This document shows, piece by piece, positions 51,521 to 59,781 of a stretch of DNA of 64,000 bases (positions within the stretch are counted from its first letter, which is position 1; each line of letters begins with the position of its first letter). A program made the position numbers and the translations under genes. The notes below the pieces were generated by a model. The model was not told the DNA's origin and did no database searches. It was given only the letters and a program-made list of their open reading frames with translations. The DNA comes from G963677325 sp963677325 (GTDB taxonomy: Bacteria; Bacteroidota; Bacteroidia; Bacteroidales; Prolixibacteraceae): assembly GCA_963677325.2 (NCBI GenBank), contig CAXXGM010000008.1, positions 806,001 through 870,000 of the forward strand, given 5' to 3'.

Positions 51521-53761
51521 ATGATTATGAAAAAACGAAAAGCGATCTCATTATTGGTGTTTTTCTCCCTGTGCATGGTTACTGCAAGTGCTCAGGAAGG
51601 CAGTTTTTTACTTAAAAAGACTCCCCAGTACACTTTGTGGTGGAGTGTTGGAACTTATAAAGTGAATAAGAATGAAATTCCATCTGTTCCAAAGGAAATC
51701 ATGATCAGCGCTGCCAGAAACGAGTATGAACCCTTTCAATTGGTGGTATGCCCTGAAGAGAAGATGGAAAACCTGCGCATAAAGATTTCATCCTTATCGG
51801 GAGAGAGTGGTAGTATTGATACAAAGAGCATTAAGGTCTATGACGTAGATTATGTCATGGTAAGAAAGCCAACCACAAAAGGGAAAGAAGGATGGTATCC
51901 CGATCCCACACCCCTGAACAGAGGACCACGCACGCTTTATCCTCATGAAAATTATCCTTTCTTTATCGATGTATATACACCGGAATCAACTCCCGCCGGG
52001 ACCTATCAGGGAAAGATTACCCTTTCATGGGGTAAAAAAAACGAAACAGTTCCATTTACTCTTACTGTTTTTAATTTCATGCTTCCAAAGACCACTACGC
52101 TGCGATCATCTTTTGGTATAAATCCTCAGGCCATTAAGCAGTATCATAACCTGGAGACCGATCAGGAACTGAAACAGGTTTACGACAGATACATGGAAGA
52201 AATGCGAGCCTGTCGTATTGGTCCGACTTCCCCGTTCGACCTGTATCCGATGAAAGTTAATTTTACAGGTGTTAGCTGGAGTGGAGGCGTGTATGATCGT
52301 TTGAAAAAGAGTGCAGGAGTTTATTCATATAAGGTAGTTGACGCTTCTTTGACGCAGAATGTTTCTGCAATCTCCCGGGAGCCTATTCCCCTGACACCCG
52401 GGGCAAAATATTCTCTTTCATGGGATGCTTTGTGCGGGGGGAAACAAAAATATGCAGTCGGTGTCCGGTTTTTTAACCAGGAAGGGAACTGGCTGATTTA
52501 TGATAATATTTTGAAGACATTTCCGGGTGATTCAACCTGGCATCATAACTCTTTTGATATTTTACGATGGCCGGAGGATGCAACCGAAGCTGTTGTGGTG
52601 CTTTACCCATCCATACCCACCGGGGACGGAACGACTTCAGGAACTGCCTGGTTTGACAATGTGAAATTTACGGAGGAGCAACAATCCGTGAACCTGCTGG
52701 CGCAGGGTAATTTTGAAGTGACTCCCGACCAGATCAATGTGAACGTTGATTTTGAGGAATTTGACAAGGCAGGGGCCCGTTATCTCGATGAGTTTGGATT
52801 TAACGCTTTTCACCTGCCTATCCAGGGAATGGGAAGCGGTACCTTTTACTCGAGGCAATACGGGGTGCTGGGCGGATTTGAGCAGAACAGTCCGGAATAC
52901 GATAAGCTGATGAAACGTTATCTTTCCCAAGTTGAAAACCATCTGGAGAAAAAAGGCTGGCTGGGCAAGGAATACGTGTATTGGTTTGACGAGCCGCACG
53001 AGGCGGATTACCCGTTTGTCCGTGAAGGGATGAATGTTTTGAGAAGCGCAGCCCCAAAAATAAAACGTTTTATTACGGAAGACAATCCGGGTCCAAAAAT
53101 CATGGACATAACCGATATCAGCTGTTCCAAATGGAACAAGGTAAGGCCGGAAGTTGTGGATTCTCTGGTTAAAACGGGTAAGGAATTCTGGTCGTACCTT
53201 TGCACCAGCCCGAACCCTCCCTATGTAAATTTGTTTATCGATCAGGATGCCATCAATTTTAGAATGTGGTGCTGGATGTCTTATCAGTACAAGCTGTCGG
53301 GAATCCTGGTGTGGTCTGCCAATTACTGGAACAGTGATGTATTCTCCGAAAACGGTCAACTTCAGAATCCATGGCAGGACCCGATGAGTTATACTTCAGG
53401 GTACGGTACTCCTTTGGGGCAGCCCAACCTGTGGGGTAATGGTGACGGCCGTTTCTTTTATCCGCCCAACAGGGATATCAACGGGGATAAACACAAGTTC
53501 ATGGAGGGCCCTGTACGTTCCATTCGTCTTTTTATTCTTCGGGAAGGGGTAGAAGATTTCGAATATTTCGTGCTCCTGCACAAGCTTCGCAATAAACTGA
53601 ATCCGCATAGGGACAAAGAGCTGATCGCCAAAGCTGATGCATTGCTTCGTTTCGATGAAACGTTTTTCACACGGGGAGACCAATATACCAAGAATCCATT
53701 GGTACTGTATGAAAGAAGAAAGGACATAGCTACCCTGATTGAACTGTTACAAAAGAAATAA
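51521..53761 (+). CDS. Secreted GH123-like (DUF4091) glycoside hydrolase with inserted carbohydrate-binding domain
   Basis: The protein has 746 residues. The signal peptide (ISLLVFFSLCMVTASAQ) starts at 51521 or at the next ATG, 51527. A beta domain (about 30-190; MISAARNEYEPFQLVVCPEE) precedes a TIM barrel like that of GH123. Between them lies a beta-sandwich of CBM type (about 270-400; GAKYSLSWDALCGGKQKYAVGVRFFNQEG, GTAWFDNVKF). The barrel has YVYWFDEPHEADYPFV with Asp490-Glu491, the pair used by GH123 beta-N-acetylgalactosaminidases for substrate-assisted cleavage, and ILVWSANYWN. A GalNAc substrate is likely by family but not proven. It is divergent from the GH30-like gene. Confidence 0.82.
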   Translation: MIMKKRKAISLLVFFSLCMVTASAQEGSFLLKKTPQYTLWWSVGTYKVNKNEIPSVPKEIMISAARNEYEPFQLVVCPEEKMENLRIKISSLSGESGSIDTKSIKVYDVDYVMVRKPTTKGKEGWYPDPTPLNRGPRTLYPHENYPFFIDVYTPESTPAGTYQGKITLSWGKKNETVPFTLTVFNFMLPKTTTLRSSFGINPQAIKQYHNLETDQELKQVYDRYMEEMRACRIGPTSPFDLYPMKVNFTGVSWSGGVYDRLKKSAGVYSYKVVDASLTQNVSAISREPIPLTPGAKYSLSWDALCGGKQKYAVGVRFFNQEGNWLIYDNILKTFPGDSTWHHNSFDILRWPEDATEAVVVLYPSIPTGDGTTSGTAWFDNVKFTEEQQSVNLLAQGNFEVTPDQINVNVDFEEFDKAGARYLDEFGFNAFHLPIQGMGSGTFYSRQYGVLGGFEQNSPEYDKLMKRYLSQVENHLEKKGWLGKEYVYWFDEPHEADYPFVREGMNVLRSAAPKIKRFITEDNPGPKIMDITDISCSKWNKVRPEVVDSLVKTGKEFWSYLCTSPNPPYVNLFIDQDAINFRMWCWMSYQYKLSGILVWSANYWNSDVFSENGQLQNPWQDPMSYTSGYGTPLGQPNLWGNGDGRFFYPPNRDINGDKHKFMEGPVRSIRLFILREGVEDFEYFVLLHKLRNKLNPHRDKELIAKADALLRFDETFFTRGDQYTKNPLVLYERRKDIATLIELLQKK

Positions 53762-53812
53762 CATCTTGTCTGACATACAAACTATTCTCGATAAATAAGG
53801 GTATTGGGATTA

Positions 53813-53876
53813 ACCAATATTGTATTAGTTTTAAACAATCTGATATTAATCAGGTCTTGTGTATTTATTAATTTTG
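53813..53876 (+). promoter_or_regulatory. Double (A/G)MCAA..TA repeat and promoter of the ceramidase/GHL6 operon
   Basis: ACCAATATTGTA (53813-53824) and AACAATCTGATA (53834-53845) are 21 bp apart, and the bases between them (TTAGTTTTA) match those of other copies. TAATTTTG at 53869-53876 starts 35 bp after the second copy. The copies are more degenerate than elsewhere, but the spacing holds. It reads toward the ceramidase-like gene at 53983. Confidence 0.6.
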
Positions 53877-53982
53877 GACGAATAGTTGTATGCCTGAAAG
53901 CCTATAATATCTCTATCTTCGAGAAATAGCCGGTATCTCAACAGCAAAATTTTATTGAGCATCAATTTGAAAATTATTTGAT

Positions 53983-55332
53983 ATGAAAAAGCAGTTTTTA
54001 GTTTGTATTGTGTTTTTGTTTTCGCTGACCACATTTGGGGCGGATTTTAAAGTTGGTTTAGCTTCAAAAGTAATTACCCCGGAGCTTCCTTTCTGGATGA
54101 CCGGTTTTGGAAGCAGGACAAGACCTGCAGATAAGGTTCTTCATGATATTTGGGCCAAGGCGATGGTTATTGAAGAAAGTCCATCCAGCCGTGTAGTAAT
54201 TGTTACCACTGATATTCTGGGCCTTTCCCGCGAGATAACAGAGGAAGTGGCCAATCGCGTTAACCAAAAATACGGGATCAAACGATCAGAGATTCTTTTG
54301 AATTCCTCTCATACGCATTCAGGGCCGGCAATTTGGCCTGCATTGGACGCGCTGTTTAACCTGAACCAGGAAGACCAGCAAAAGGTAGGAAGGTATACTG
54401 CTAAACTAACGGATGATATTGTTGAGATTGTTGGCTCAGCTATCAGCAATCTGGCCCCTATGAATATAAGCAGTGGTCATGGTTCCGCTGAATTTGCCAT
54501 GAATCGCAGGGAATACACCCCAAAAGGAGTAATTAATGGAAAGAATCCCACCGGAATAGGAGATCATGATGTGCCGGTATTAAAAATCTCAACTCCTGAA
54601 GGAGAATTAAAAGGAATACTATTCGGCTATGCCTGCCACAATACCAATCTGAGTATTTACGAGTATAGTGGCGACTATGCCGGGTTTGCACAGATTGAAC
54701 TACAGAAAGCTTATCCGGGTGTTACTGCCATGTTTTTTATTGGATGTGGAGCCGATCAGAATCCTCAACCCCGTGGCACAGTGGAGCTTTGCATTGAGCA
54801 CGCAAAAGAACTGGCAACAGCTGTTGAAAAAGTATTATCCGGAAATCTTACCCCCGTTCGGCCTCCGATTCGGACAGCTTACGAAACAGTCGACCTGGAA
54901 TTTGCTCCTTTTACCCTTGAATCTTTTCATAAAGATCTTCAGAGTTCGGACAAATATTTGGTTAACAGGGCCAGGGTGATGATAAATGCCTTAAATAAAG
55001 GCTGGGATATGAGCAAATATCGCTATCCATTGCAAGTTATCCGTTTTAACAAGGACCTTACTATTTTGGGAATGGCCGGAGAAACAGTTTCAGGTTATTC
55101 TCTAAAAATGAAAAAAGAATACAACAAGGAAAATCTTTTCGTCATGGGTTATTGCAATGAAGTGATGTGCTATATTCCGACTAAACAGATCGTCCAGGAA
55201 GGTGGATATGAGGCTGCTTCCAGCATGATTTATTATGATATGCCAGGGCCTTTCGCTGAAAATGTAGAAGACAAGATAACCGATACCCTTCATTCGTTGA
55301 TGAAGAAAGTTGGAGCCAAGCCGTCGAAATAG
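53983..55332 (+). CDS. Secreted neutral/alkaline ceramidase-like hydrolase, copy 2
   Basis: The protein has 449 residues and a signal peptide (FLVCIVFLFSLTTFGA). The domain begins FKVGLASKVITPELPFWMTGFGSRTRPADKVLHDIWAKA, the standard opening of the family. VIVTTDILGL, then ILLNSSHTHSGPAIWP with the His pair for zinc, and FGYACHNTNLSIYEYSGDYAGFAQIELQK with the next metal-binding His follow. It lacks the C-terminal Ig-like domain of full-length ceramidases. It is closer to the canonical family than the copy at 10494. An amide of a lipid or glycan could be the substrate. It is the first gene of the operon that contains the four GHL6-like paralogues. Confidence 0.85.
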   Translation: MKKQFLVCIVFLFSLTTFGADFKVGLASKVITPELPFWMTGFGSRTRPADKVLHDIWAKAMVIEESPSSRVVIVTTDILGLSREITEEVANRVNQKYGIKRSEILLNSSHTHSGPAIWPALDALFNLNQEDQQKVGRYTAKLTDDIVEIVGSAISNLAPMNISSGHGSAEFAMNRREYTPKGVINGKNPTGIGDHDVPVLKISTPEGELKGILFGYACHNTNLSIYEYSGDYAGFAQIELQKAYPGVTAMFFIGCGADQNPQPRGTVELCIEHAKELATAVEKVLSGNLTPVRPPIRTAYETVDLEFAPFTLESFHKDLQSSDKYLVNRARVMINALNKGWDMSKYRYPLQVIRFNKDLTILGMAGETVSGYSLKMKKEYNKENLFVMGYCNEVMCYIPTKQIVQEGGYEAASSMIYYDMPGPFAENVEDKITDTLHSLMKKVGAKPSK

Positions 55333-55407
55333 GCTATAGACTATAGACTTTAGGCTTTAGACCTGCACCCTAAAGCCTACAGCCTACAGCCTACAGCCTA
55401 AAGCCTT
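55331..55407. repeat. Inverted repeat with 7-bp tandem units after the ceramidase-like gene
   Basis: aggctatagactatagactt followed by taggctttag can pair with ctaaagcctacagcctacag and the next cagccta units. It lies in the 109-bp gap before the first GHL6-like gene and may attenuate transcription. Confidence 0.7.
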
Positions 55408-55441
55408 CCTGAACCAAGAACCATAAACTCATTCCTTATAC

Positions 55442-57532
55442 ATGAACTCAGAAAACTCACCACAAAATTTCATTAAAAAATCCTCAGTAAGCGCTTCGGG
55501 GATTGGAGCAGTAAGGAATCATTCTGTTATTGAACAGAGTCAAAAATCTTCTTTTATTCCAATCCGTGCAGCAAGTTGGTGGGTCAACATTGAGGACCTG
55601 TTATGGTCGGAAAAGAAAATCATTGATAAAATAAAACGCAGGGCTGCTGGTTTCGCAGAGGCAAAGATCGATACGGCTATAAATTTTGGATTCCACATAC
55701 GTTTTGATTTTTCCAATTATTTTGGCCAGTTGCATGGTTATTACCGGAATGTTTGCGAAGAGCTCCATAAGTATGATATTAAATTTATGGATCATTATTC
55801 CTGTAATCACGTGGAAAGGCCCAGAGGGGATGATGAATTTAAGAAGCTGCATAGAATGCACCGTCATCATGTTTTACTGTTCGATGATCCGGTAGCGGCC
55901 GAATTTGCTCAATATGAGGGACATTTTTTTAAAGATATCTGCCAGGTTAATCTGAAGGATGGGAGCAGGGGATATTCCAAACAATACATGCTGGATGCTT
56001 TTTGTCACAACAATCCGGATTTTCTGGATATGCACAAAAAATATCTTTTGAGATTGATGAAGGAAGTCCCAATGGACGGCATCCAGGTAGATGACATGTG
56101 TGATTACGCAGGACTTATTACCTGCGGGTGCAGCCATTGCAGGGATCGTTTTAAACGGGATTACGGGCACGACATCCCTGGTTTTGATGATAAAGAATTC
56201 TGGGGCGATATCAGCAAAAAGAATGAGTTTACCTGGGGTAATTACGAAAGCCCTGTTTTCAGGGATTGGTTGAGGATGAAAGCTGATTCTGCTGCCAATC
56301 ATTTGAAAATGGTGAAAAACACCATTGGAGATAAACCATTGATGACCTGCTGCAGCTCATCCGGTCCGGTCCGGTTGAATTCAATCAATCTGAATCTTGA
56401 AAGAATGTCTCCGCATCTTGATTTCTTCATGCTCGAAAATTGCGGGATCAACGTGAAGAGTGTGGAATGGGTAAAAATGGATGCAGAAGCATTGCATCAA
56501 AAAGACATGGCACACAAAAGAGGAGATGCGCCTGCGATCGCATGCAGTTATACTATTTATGATAAAGGCGGATACCTTGGATGGTGCGTAAGCAGGTTTT
56601 GGGGAGTTGGAAACTGGAGCAGTACGCTCATTCACAGATTAGAAGAAGATCCTTCTGATCCAATGGAAATGGAAGATATAATAGGTCCTTACAACAATTG
56701 GGAAGTAAAAAACAGTAATCTCAACTATCGTAATGGATTGGATTTAGTTGAGGTAAGGCTTGTAAACAGCCGCTATTGTAAGGAAAACGGTTGGATTGGA
56801 GAAGATGGAGTTGAACAATGGGATAAGGCCGCTGCCTGGTCTTCTCAGCTGGTGAAAAATAATATCGGATACCGGTTTGTCCGATGCGAGGAACTTTCCG
56901 ACTCAATCGCTGTGTGTAAGGAAGATACTCCGTTGATTTTAGACGGAATAGGATGTGTTTCAGACAAGCAGTATGATGCTATAAAAACCTATCTTTCCAA
57001 GGGAGGAGCAGTCTGGGTTGCTAAACCTTTCGGCACTCATGATGAAAAAGGATTTAAAAGAGCCGTTCCCCTGCATGAAGAACTACTGAAATTAAAATAT
57101 AAAAACCTTGTTCTTATCAATACGATTTCATCTTCAAATCCTTTGGAAAAACTGATTAAGGAAGATAAATTCATCCCTGCGGTAAAACAATTGGCAGGCG
57201 ATAAAAGATGGGCTGTTCGTATCAGATTTTATGAGGGCAAGCCAGTTATTCATTTCATGAATACTGCACTTGTCGCGGTACCTCATCCAACCATAAAAGA
57301 TAATTCAGGAACTGCGGTTTTGAAAGATATTGAAACAAAAATAACTGATAATAAACTTTCTTACCGGATTAACAGGCTGAACGTTCCTCTGACTCAATTA
57401 TCTGTATTGAGTCCTGAAACAAATGGGAAGGTGGTAAAAGTGGAAATTCGACATGAAAAAAAGTATACGGTTATAAATTTGAATCTGGAAGGAATAAAAG
57501 TGTACGCAGTTGCTCAGAGCAGCGGTGTTTAA
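55442..57532 (+). CDS. GHL6-like putative glycoside hydrolase, tandem paralogue 1
   Basis: The protein has 696 residues. It has a TIM-barrel-type N-terminal part: AASWWVNIEDLLWSEKKIIDKIKRRAAGFAEAKIDTAINFG, KFMDHYSCNHVERPRG, and MDGIQVDDMCDYAG, a GxxxDD strand with candidate acidic residues. CGCSHCRDRFKRDYGHDIP is a Cys-rich loop as seen in hypothetical glycosyl hydrolase family 6 and its relatives. Then LMTCCSSSGPV, HLDFFMLEN and a C-terminal alpha/beta region (TPLILDGIGCVSDKQYDAIKTYLSKGGAVWVAKPFGTHDE). The N-terminus (SENSPQNFIKKSSVSASGIGAV) aligns with the Tat signal of paralogues 3 and 4 but has PQ instead of RR, so export by Tat is doubtful. Function is inferred from fold resemblance only. 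Confidence 0.72.
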   Translation: MNSENSPQNFIKKSSVSASGIGAVRNHSVIEQSQKSSFIPIRAASWWVNIEDLLWSEKKIIDKIKRRAAGFAEAKIDTAINFGFHIRFDFSNYFGQLHGYYRNVCEELHKYDIKFMDHYSCNHVERPRGDDEFKKLHRMHRHHVLLFDDPVAAEFAQYEGHFFKDICQVNLKDGSRGYSKQYMLDAFCHNNPDFLDMHKKYLLRLMKEVPMDGIQVDDMCDYAGLITCGCSHCRDRFKRDYGHDIPGFDDKEFWGDISKKNEFTWGNYESPVFRDWLRMKADSAANHLKMVKNTIGDKPLMTCCSSSGPVRLNSINLNLERMSPHLDFFMLENCGINVKSVEWVKMDAEALHQKDMAHKRGDAPAIACSYTIYDKGGYLGWCVSRFWGVGNWSSTLIHRLEEDPSDPMEMEDIIGPYNNWEVKNSNLNYRNGLDLVEVRLVNSRYCKENGWIGEDGVEQWDKAAAWSSQLVKNNIGYRFVRCEELSDSIAVCKEDTPLILDGIGCVSDKQYDAIKTYLSKGGAVWVAKPFGTHDEKGFKRAVPLHEELLKLKYKNLVLINTISSSNPLEKLIKEDKFIPAVKQLAGDKRWAVRIRFYEGKPVIHFMNTALVAVPHPTIKDNSGTAVLKDIETKITDNKLSYRINRLNVPLTQLSVLSPETNGKVVKVEIRHEKKYTVINLNLEGIKVYAVAQSSGV

Positions 57533-57554
57533 TTCTGTAGACTAAAGAAATAAA

Positions 57555-59675
57555 ATGGAATCACCCCATTCAGGTCAACAATATGTTAAAAGATCGGCTG
57601 CCAAAGCAGTGAGTTTTGGGGTTGTCCCTGTATTGGGGGTAAGTCAAATTATAACGGAAGAGAAAGAACAAAATCGTACTCCATTTCGAAAAACACCTTT
57701 TGTTCCAACCCATGCGGCAAGCTGGTGGTGCAGTATCGAAGATCTTCTATGGTCTGAAAAGCAAATTGTTGATAAGATAAAGCGCAGGGCGGCAGCTTTT
57801 GCAGAAGCCAAAATTGACACGGCTATTAATTTCGGATTTCATTTTCGTTTTAACTTTGCCAACTATTTCAGTCAGCTGAACAGTTACTATGCCAATGTAT
57901 GCGAAGAACTGCACAAATATGATATAAAGTTCGTTGATCATTATTCCTGCAATCTCATAGCTCGCCCCAGAGGTGAGGCGGATTTAAAAAGGATTCAAAG
58001 GGAACACAGGCATATTGTAGCTCTGTTCCATGATGATGTTGCAGCAGAATATGCCGAATATGAGGGGCACCGGTTTAATGATCTATGCCAGGTCGATCTG
58101 AGAGACGGAAGCAGGAGTTATGCCAGGCAATATCAGACGGATCTCTTCTGTCACAATAATCCCGGATTTCATGACATGCATGAAAAGTATCTTCGACGAC
58201 TGATGGAGGAAGTTCCTTTTGACGCCATCGAAGTAGATGATATGTGCGATTATGCCGGTCCATCGGCTTGTGGTTGCCGTTACTGCAGGGATCGATTCAA
58301 AAGGGACTACGGACATGAAATTCCTCCTTTCGGTGAAAAGGATTTCTGGGGTGACACTTCAAAGCCTATGCTTCAGTGGGGAAATTATGAAAATCCGGTA
58401 TTCAGGGATTGGCTCAGAATGAAGTCTGACTCTGTTGCTGATCATGTAAAAATGGTTAAAGGGATTATTGGTGATAAACCTCTGATGACTTGTTGTTCCA
58501 GTACAGGGCCGATCGTGTTGAACTCTGTTGCCTTAATACTGGAAAAAATGGCTCCCCATCTCGATTTCTTTATGCTGGAAAATGTAGGCACCAGCATTGG
58601 TGGCGTTAATTGGGTCAGAATGGATGCTGAAGCTCTTCAACAAAAGGACATCGCTCAGAAAAGAGGGAATGCACCCGCCATTGCTTTAAGTTACGCTCTT
58701 TATGAGAAAGGCGGCTATATGGGGTGGTGCATGAGCCGTTTCTGGGGAGTTGGGAATTGGGCCAGTACGCTGAATCAGGGATTGGAAGAAGATCCTGCTG
58801 ACTGTTTGGAAACGGAAGCTCTTATCAGCCAACCCAACAACTGGGAATCAGCTCATAGCAATTTAAGTTACCTGGAAGGAAAAGATTTAGCTGAAGTCAG
58901 ACTGGTAAGCAGCAGTTACTGCAGAGAAAATGGCTGGAGGGACGACAATGGTTTGGAGCAATGGAATAAAGTTCAAGCATGGTCCTCCAAACTGGTAACA
59001 AGCAATGTCGGTTATCGCTTTGTCCGATCTGCAGAATTATCCGATGCAAATGCTTTAACCAGTGAGAGCACTCCTTTGATTCTGGACAGCCTGGGGTGCG
59101 TTTCAGATCTTCAGTTCAAAGCTATTAAAACCTATCTATCCAAAGGAGGAACTGCATGGCTTGCATTGCCTTTTGGGACGCATGATGACAAAGGCTATAA
59201 AAGAAATGTTCCTCTATCTGAAGAATTGATTAAATCGAATTACAAAAATCTGATTCTTGTTGAAACTGCAAAAAGTATTGATGTTTTGGGAAAACTTATT
59301 CAAAAAGGGAGGTTTCATCCGGTTTTAAGACAAATATCAGGAGATCAGAGATGGGCCGTCAGAATCAGGATTCATGGAGATAAACCTGTCATTCATTTTA
59401 TGAATACTGCTCTCATTGCAATTTCTCATCCGACGGCTAAAAATATTTATGGAACTCCCGTATTAAAAGACATTGATTCAAAAATTGCTGACAACAAGCT
59501 TGTGTATGAAATTAAATTAAAAAATATTTCTTTACAGGATATTTCATTGATGAGCCCTGAACTTGGGAAAGAAGTGCGAAAATTAGAAATCAGTGCAGTA
59601 AAGAAAGATACTTATATACTGAAAGTGGATCTTACAGGCGTGAAAATATATGCAGTCATCCAGAAAATATCCTGA
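57555..59675 (+). CDS. GHL6-like putative glycoside hydrolase, tandem paralogue 2
   Basis: The 706-residue protein is collinear with its neighbours. FDAIEVDDMCDYAGPSACGCRYCRDRFKRDYGHEIPPF, DKPLMTCCSSTGPIVLNSVA and ILDSLGCVSDLQFKAIKTYLSKGGTAWLALPFGTHDD are the landmarks. The N-terminal region (SPHSGQQYVKRSAAKAVSFGVV) keeps the general shape of the Tat signal but has GQ in place of the two arginines, as in paralogue 1. It begins 22 bp after paralogue 1 stops. The alternation of conserved and variable loops suggests different ligand preferences. No enzyme of this exact type is known to me. Confidence 0.72.
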   Translation: MESPHSGQQYVKRSAAKAVSFGVVPVLGVSQIITEEKEQNRTPFRKTPFVPTHAASWWCSIEDLLWSEKQIVDKIKRRAAAFAEAKIDTAINFGFHFRFNFANYFSQLNSYYANVCEELHKYDIKFVDHYSCNLIARPRGEADLKRIQREHRHIVALFHDDVAAEYAEYEGHRFNDLCQVDLRDGSRSYARQYQTDLFCHNNPGFHDMHEKYLRRLMEEVPFDAIEVDDMCDYAGPSACGCRYCRDRFKRDYGHEIPPFGEKDFWGDTSKPMLQWGNYENPVFRDWLRMKSDSVADHVKMVKGIIGDKPLMTCCSSTGPIVLNSVALILEKMAPHLDFFMLENVGTSIGGVNWVRMDAEALQQKDIAQKRGNAPAIALSYALYEKGGYMGWCMSRFWGVGNWASTLNQGLEEDPADCLETEALISQPNNWESAHSNLSYLEGKDLAEVRLVSSSYCRENGWRDDNGLEQWNKVQAWSSKLVTSNVGYRFVRSAELSDANALTSESTPLILDSLGCVSDLQFKAIKTYLSKGGTAWLALPFGTHDDKGYKRNVPLSEELIKSNYKNLILVETAKSIDVLGKLIQKGRFHPVLRQISGDQRWAVRIRIHGDKPVIHFMNTALIAISHPTAKNIYGTPVLKDIDSKIADNKLVYEIKLKNISLQDISLMSPELGKEVRKLEISAVKKDTYILKVDLTGVKIYAVIQKIS

Positions 59676-59781
59676 TTTTAAATTGAACGGCAATAAAAAA
59701 TAGTAAAAATAGTAAAAAGGGAAAAGGGAAAAATCCGGTATTTGTGGCAAATGAATTTTGAAAACAATTAAGATGTACAGT

